The notes beneath the pieces are model-generated. The model worked only from the letters and a program-made list of their open reading frames with translations. It made no database searches and was not told the DNA's origin. A DNA stretch of 10,410 nucleotides. Origin: Euperipatoides rowelli. Its lineage: Eukaryota > Onychophora > Udeonychophora > Euonychophora > Peripatopsidae. A program made the translations under genes and the position numbers. Below are positions 8,379 through 10,410 of this stretch, one piece after another. Positions within the stretch are counted from its first letter, which is position 1. Every line of letters begins with the position of its first letter. The DNA is taken from the NCBI GenBank assembly GCA_003024985.2, contig PXIH01S0018414.1. One strand, written 5' to 3'.

Positions 8379-8712
8379 GAAAGAATGATAAAAATAGACA
8401 TATTAACTCCATATCAGAGGTTAATTTATTTGAATATTATTTATATGTATAAAGTTACTGTAGTTAATGAAAATAAGAACAATATATTTGAAATCAACAA
8501 AAGGAAGTGTACTAGAGGTCACAAATTCATATTGAACACTTCCATTCAGAAAAACCATTATAGGAAATAAAAATATTGCAAGAGCAATTACATACTGGAA
8601 CTCTTTACCTAAAGTTATCTTTAAGGAAAGCAATTTATTTGAATTCAAGAACAATCTAACTAAACACATTAAAAACAGTATTGACTTTTTACATGTTTAT
8701 AAACAATGTTAA
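8379..8712 (+). pseudogene. C-terminal end of a second LINE reverse transcriptase polyprotein, frameshifted
   Basis: The readable product is only the extreme C-terminus of a non-LTR element protein, after the reverse transcriptase. The first part (8379-8570) ends with a TRGHKFIL block, a conserved TRGH.xKL feature in CR1-group elements of invertebrates. A one-base shift in the A-rich stretch around 8564-8573 moves to a second frame, which gives NIARAITYWNSLPKV, then FEFKNNLTKHIKN, and a stop at 8710-8712. This matches the family pattern R.i..WNSLP..v......FK..L.k. Its C-terminus differs from that of the LINE at 6330-7457, so it represents a different lineage. The reverse transcriptase, endonuclease and 5' parts are absent, the usual 5' truncation. 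Confidence 0.8.
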
Positions 8713-8935
8713 CATTTTGCGGAACCCTGGATTTTAAAATCGTTTTTATAGGCTAGTGATTCAAAGTTAATTTGCATATTATATCTTTGTACTGTATGAA
8801 TGTTTTGAATTTTTTTGATGTGTTGTTTTGTTTTTTCAGATTGGCACAGAGTTGTGCTCTATTTATTTGTAATAAGACTCATTGTCTTACTTGTGTTTTT
8901 CAAACATGGTTTATGTAAATAAATAAATAAACATC
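8713..8935 (+). mobile_element. 3' UTR and tail of the second LINE
   Basis: This follows the LINE stop codon directly and ends in four TAAA units (8916-8931), the microsatellite-like tail common in CR1-group LINEs. The exact 3' boundary and target duplication are not clear. Confidence 0.6.
8916..8931 (+). repeat. (TAAA)4 LINE tail
   Basis: Four tandem TAAA units at the probable 3' end of the LINE copy. Confidence 0.85.
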
Positions 8936-9419
8936 AATCAAATTCACTAATTATACCTAATCTTTCCGGGAAGGACTCTTGTGCCGGAGCTAGAAAAATA
9001 GACAATGCATAACAATTTCATGTGTCAATTACAATAATATTATTTATAGACCAATGAGAACCAAGCCAAGTTTCCTTTAAGGGGAGACACGGTGCTGAAA
9101 ATTGATGAATATGTGTCAAAATGTCTTTTTTTATTATTGCATTTTACGTTGTTTAATATCTCAGTTTCATAATAAAATCAATCCTGCTTTAAAAAAACAT
9201 GTTATTTTTCTCTAAATCGTGTATTTTATTAANCTAGTTGAAAATATTTTTTAAAAATAAGTTCAAAATAATGATATAACTACCCCAAAATGTTTTATAA
9301 ATTCCTCGGCGATTTTAATATGTATAGGGTCTTTATATCTTCTTTATATGTTTATATATTGTTTGTTTATACGTGATTGTTTGTTGTCTTATTCCTACTA
9401 TGTTTTTCTGTTGTTATAT
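8936..9419. other. AT-rich spacer, no gene seen
   Basis: No coding frame. A possible transposon tip, TTAA followed by GGGGAGACACGG, lies at 9077-9092, but no inverted partner is visible in the window. The second N base is at 9233. Confidence 0.4.
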
Positions 9420-9483
9420 AGAGATTGTAAAAGCTATTTGGCTTAAAATGATGTATTTAAAATAAAATAAAATAAATAAAATA
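9420..9483 (+). mobile_element. probable LINE/SINE 3' tail
   Basis: The sequence GATTGTAAAAGCTATTTGGC at about 9422-9441, followed after a short gap by a TAAAA/TAAA microsatellite (9458-9481), resembles the common LINE/SINE 3' tail pattern (TGTAAAGCGCTTTG...then a short repeat). No coding remnant can be read upstream, so the element type stays open. Confidence 0.35.
9458..9481 (+). repeat. TAAAA/TAAA microsatellite
   Basis: Imperfect tandem TAAAA units with one TAAA unit, just after the tail-like motif. Confidence 0.8.
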
Positions 9484-9654
9484 TAAGAAAGAGCTTCGCG
9501 TTTTTTTATTTATTTAATAAATCAAAGCGTCCTCTATTGAGAAAAAAGTCTTTGTCGGCAACTTTTAGCCAATAAAATCATGTTTTTTAAAGCTAATTTG
9601 TAAACAAATCTATTTACAAAGAAGAAAAATGATTCGTTTATTTTGTTCACATGT
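9484..9654. other. AT-rich spacer
   Basis: No gene is seen. One CCAAT motif occurs at about 9569-9573, upstream of the motif block at 9655-9724. Confidence 0.4.
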
Positions 9655-9683
9655 AGCTAGTTGGCCAATCACGTCAACTAGCT
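9655..9683. repeat. 9-bp perfect stem hairpin
   Basis: AGCTAGTTG (9655-9663) and CAACTAGCT (9675-9683) are exact inverted copies separated by an 11-base loop, GCCAATCACGT. The loop itself carries a CCAAT motif. Confidence 0.75.
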
Positions 9684-9724
9684 TCCCAGAATCCTTTGTA
9701 ATAACGTCATTGGCCATTTAAACC
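9661..9724. promoter_or_regulatory. candidate regulatory block with paired CCAAT and ACGTCA motifs
   Basis: CCAAT (9665-9669) lies one base before ACGTCA (9671-9676). A second ACGTCA (9704-9709) overlaps a reverse CCAAT (ATTGG, 9709-9713). A weak TATA-like ATTTAAA follows at about 9717-9723. CCAAT boxes bind NF-Y, and ACGTCA is the half-site of cAMP-response elements. Closely spaced pairs are typical of animal promoters. Sequence just downstream (9724-9765) is GC-richer, as a first exon might be. No coding exon is visible, so the call rests only on motifs. Confidence 0.3.
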
Positions 9725-9762
9725 AGCCTGAGGACGAGATCACGAGAGCCTAGAACCAGGAT

Positions 9763-10322
9763 CCAATAAGTGACAATAAGTAAATGGATAGCAGCTTTAT
9801 TTTATTATTTAAGTTAGAGTTGATCATATGAGCTTCATAAGAATGCTCTTCCAGATCCTGAGTCAATTGTTAATAAATTTGTTAGTAAGTAAAATCTAAA
9901 TGGCATACATGTAAATAAAGATAAATATATCACTAAATATAAAATATAGCACTAAATGATCATTAAGCAAGACCCAGTAGGCCAATGCTAAGAAAAAAAA
10001 AAACAAGATCATTTTACATTAACCCCTACATCAACACACCCATGGAACAAAAGTCAAAGGGCATTATCACAAACTTGAAATCCATTTCTTACAGTTAAAA
10101 ACCTTCAACCATTTGATGGTTTTACAGTCTTAACCTTACCCTTACCCGTAACTCCTACTACGTATTTAAAACATCGGTCTGGAGGGGATGGGGGTGAAAT
10201 CTAGAGTCAAAATAAACCTTTTTTGATAGATTTTGATAATTTTGAGCTATTTCCAGCCATTTCACATATATGACTGAAATAGATGCGCAAATTATAAAAA
10301 CGAGGTAATTGTCACTTATTGG
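9763..10322. mobile_element. possible MITE bounded by 15-bp inverted repeats
   Basis: CCAATAAGTGACAAT at 9763-9777 is an exact inverted copy of 10308-10322. The 560-bp interval has no coding frame and would fit a miniature inverted-repeat element. No target duplication is seen: the left flank ends in GGAT, and the right flank is the tip of another transposon. The right repeat overlaps the putative target octamer of that next element, so the boundary may have been disturbed. Coincidence cannot be excluded in AT-rich DNA. Confidence 0.35.
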
Positions 10323-10410
10323 CAGGGTTGGGTAAGCTACTTTATAAAAGTAGCATGCTACAGCTACAGCTACTTCATCAAAAATAGTAGCTTAGCTACT
10401 TTTTAGCTAC
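10323..10410 (+). mobile_element. left end of a hAT-type transposon, cut by window edge
   Basis: The tip CAGGGTTGGGTAAGCTACTT is followed by dense GCTACTT/AGTAGC/AGCTAC repeats to the window end. It aligns with the tip of the 2408-4209 element (CAGTGTTGGGGAAGTTACTT) with three mismatches over 20 bases. The preceding octamer CTTATTGG (10315-10322) is the predicted target duplication, but the partner lies outside the window. Confidence 0.75.

Noticed and set aside
8421-8669. 82-codon minus-strand frame opposite the second LINE
   Set aside because: The plus strand holds the conserved TRGH and WNSLP motifs, so this is a shadow.
10134-10150. CCTTACCCTTACCC as a telomere-like repeat
   Set aside because: Only two hexamer units are present, and they do not match the usual animal telomere repeat.

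Overview
This looks like non-coding nuclear DNA from an AT-rich animal genome, most likely an invertebrate. Composition is strongly AT-rich by eye. Homopolymers and short microsatellites are scattered throughout. There are no bacterial-style gene strings or ribosome binding sites, and every protein-like stretch is a broken piece of a retrotransposon. hAT-type DNA transposons together with CR1/Jockey-group LINE remnants would fit a cnidarian such as Hydra, but many other invertebrates would fit too, and I cannot name the organism. Two single N bases (7156 and 9233) suggest a draft assembly.

Layout. 1-1361 is unique-looking sequence with a weak core-promoter candidate (352-472), followed by a segment less AT-rich than its surroundings that carries three perfect palindromes (469-800). 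1364-1947 is a short non-autonomous DNA element with matching inverted ends, whose right end has been amplified into a 72-bp tandem array. 1948-2399 is spacer. 2408-4209 is a complete non-autonomous hAT element with an exact 8-bp target duplication; it contains a 39-bp exact copy of sequence lying outside it. 4218-5614 is featureless AT-rich spacer. 5623-7853 is a second, older hAT-like element (TAGGGCCT ends, 7/8 target duplication) into which a 5'-truncated LINE (about 6330-7457 coding, plus 3' UTR) has inserted. 7862-8378 is spacer with a GC-richer island at 8140-8262. 8379-8935 is the 3' end of a second, different LINE ending in a TAAA tail. 8936-9650 is spacer with a probable LINE/SINE tail at about 9420-9481. 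9655-9724 is a compact block of CCAAT and ACGTCA motifs with a hairpin. 9763-10322 is bounded by 15-bp inverted repeats. 10323-10410 is the left end of a third hAT element, cut off by the window edge.

How the parts relate. Nothing here works as a pathway. The window records repeated transposon insertion, nesting and decay, possibly within an intron or intergenic region of a gene whose coding exons I cannot see. No host protein-coding exon, tRNA, rRNA or CRISPR is supported. I found no convincing new biological system. The most interesting signals are the amplified terminal repeat of the 1364-1947 element, the 39-bp duplication shared between a hAT element and its flank, and the parallel subterminal repeats of two hAT elements that differ by the same base in most copies.
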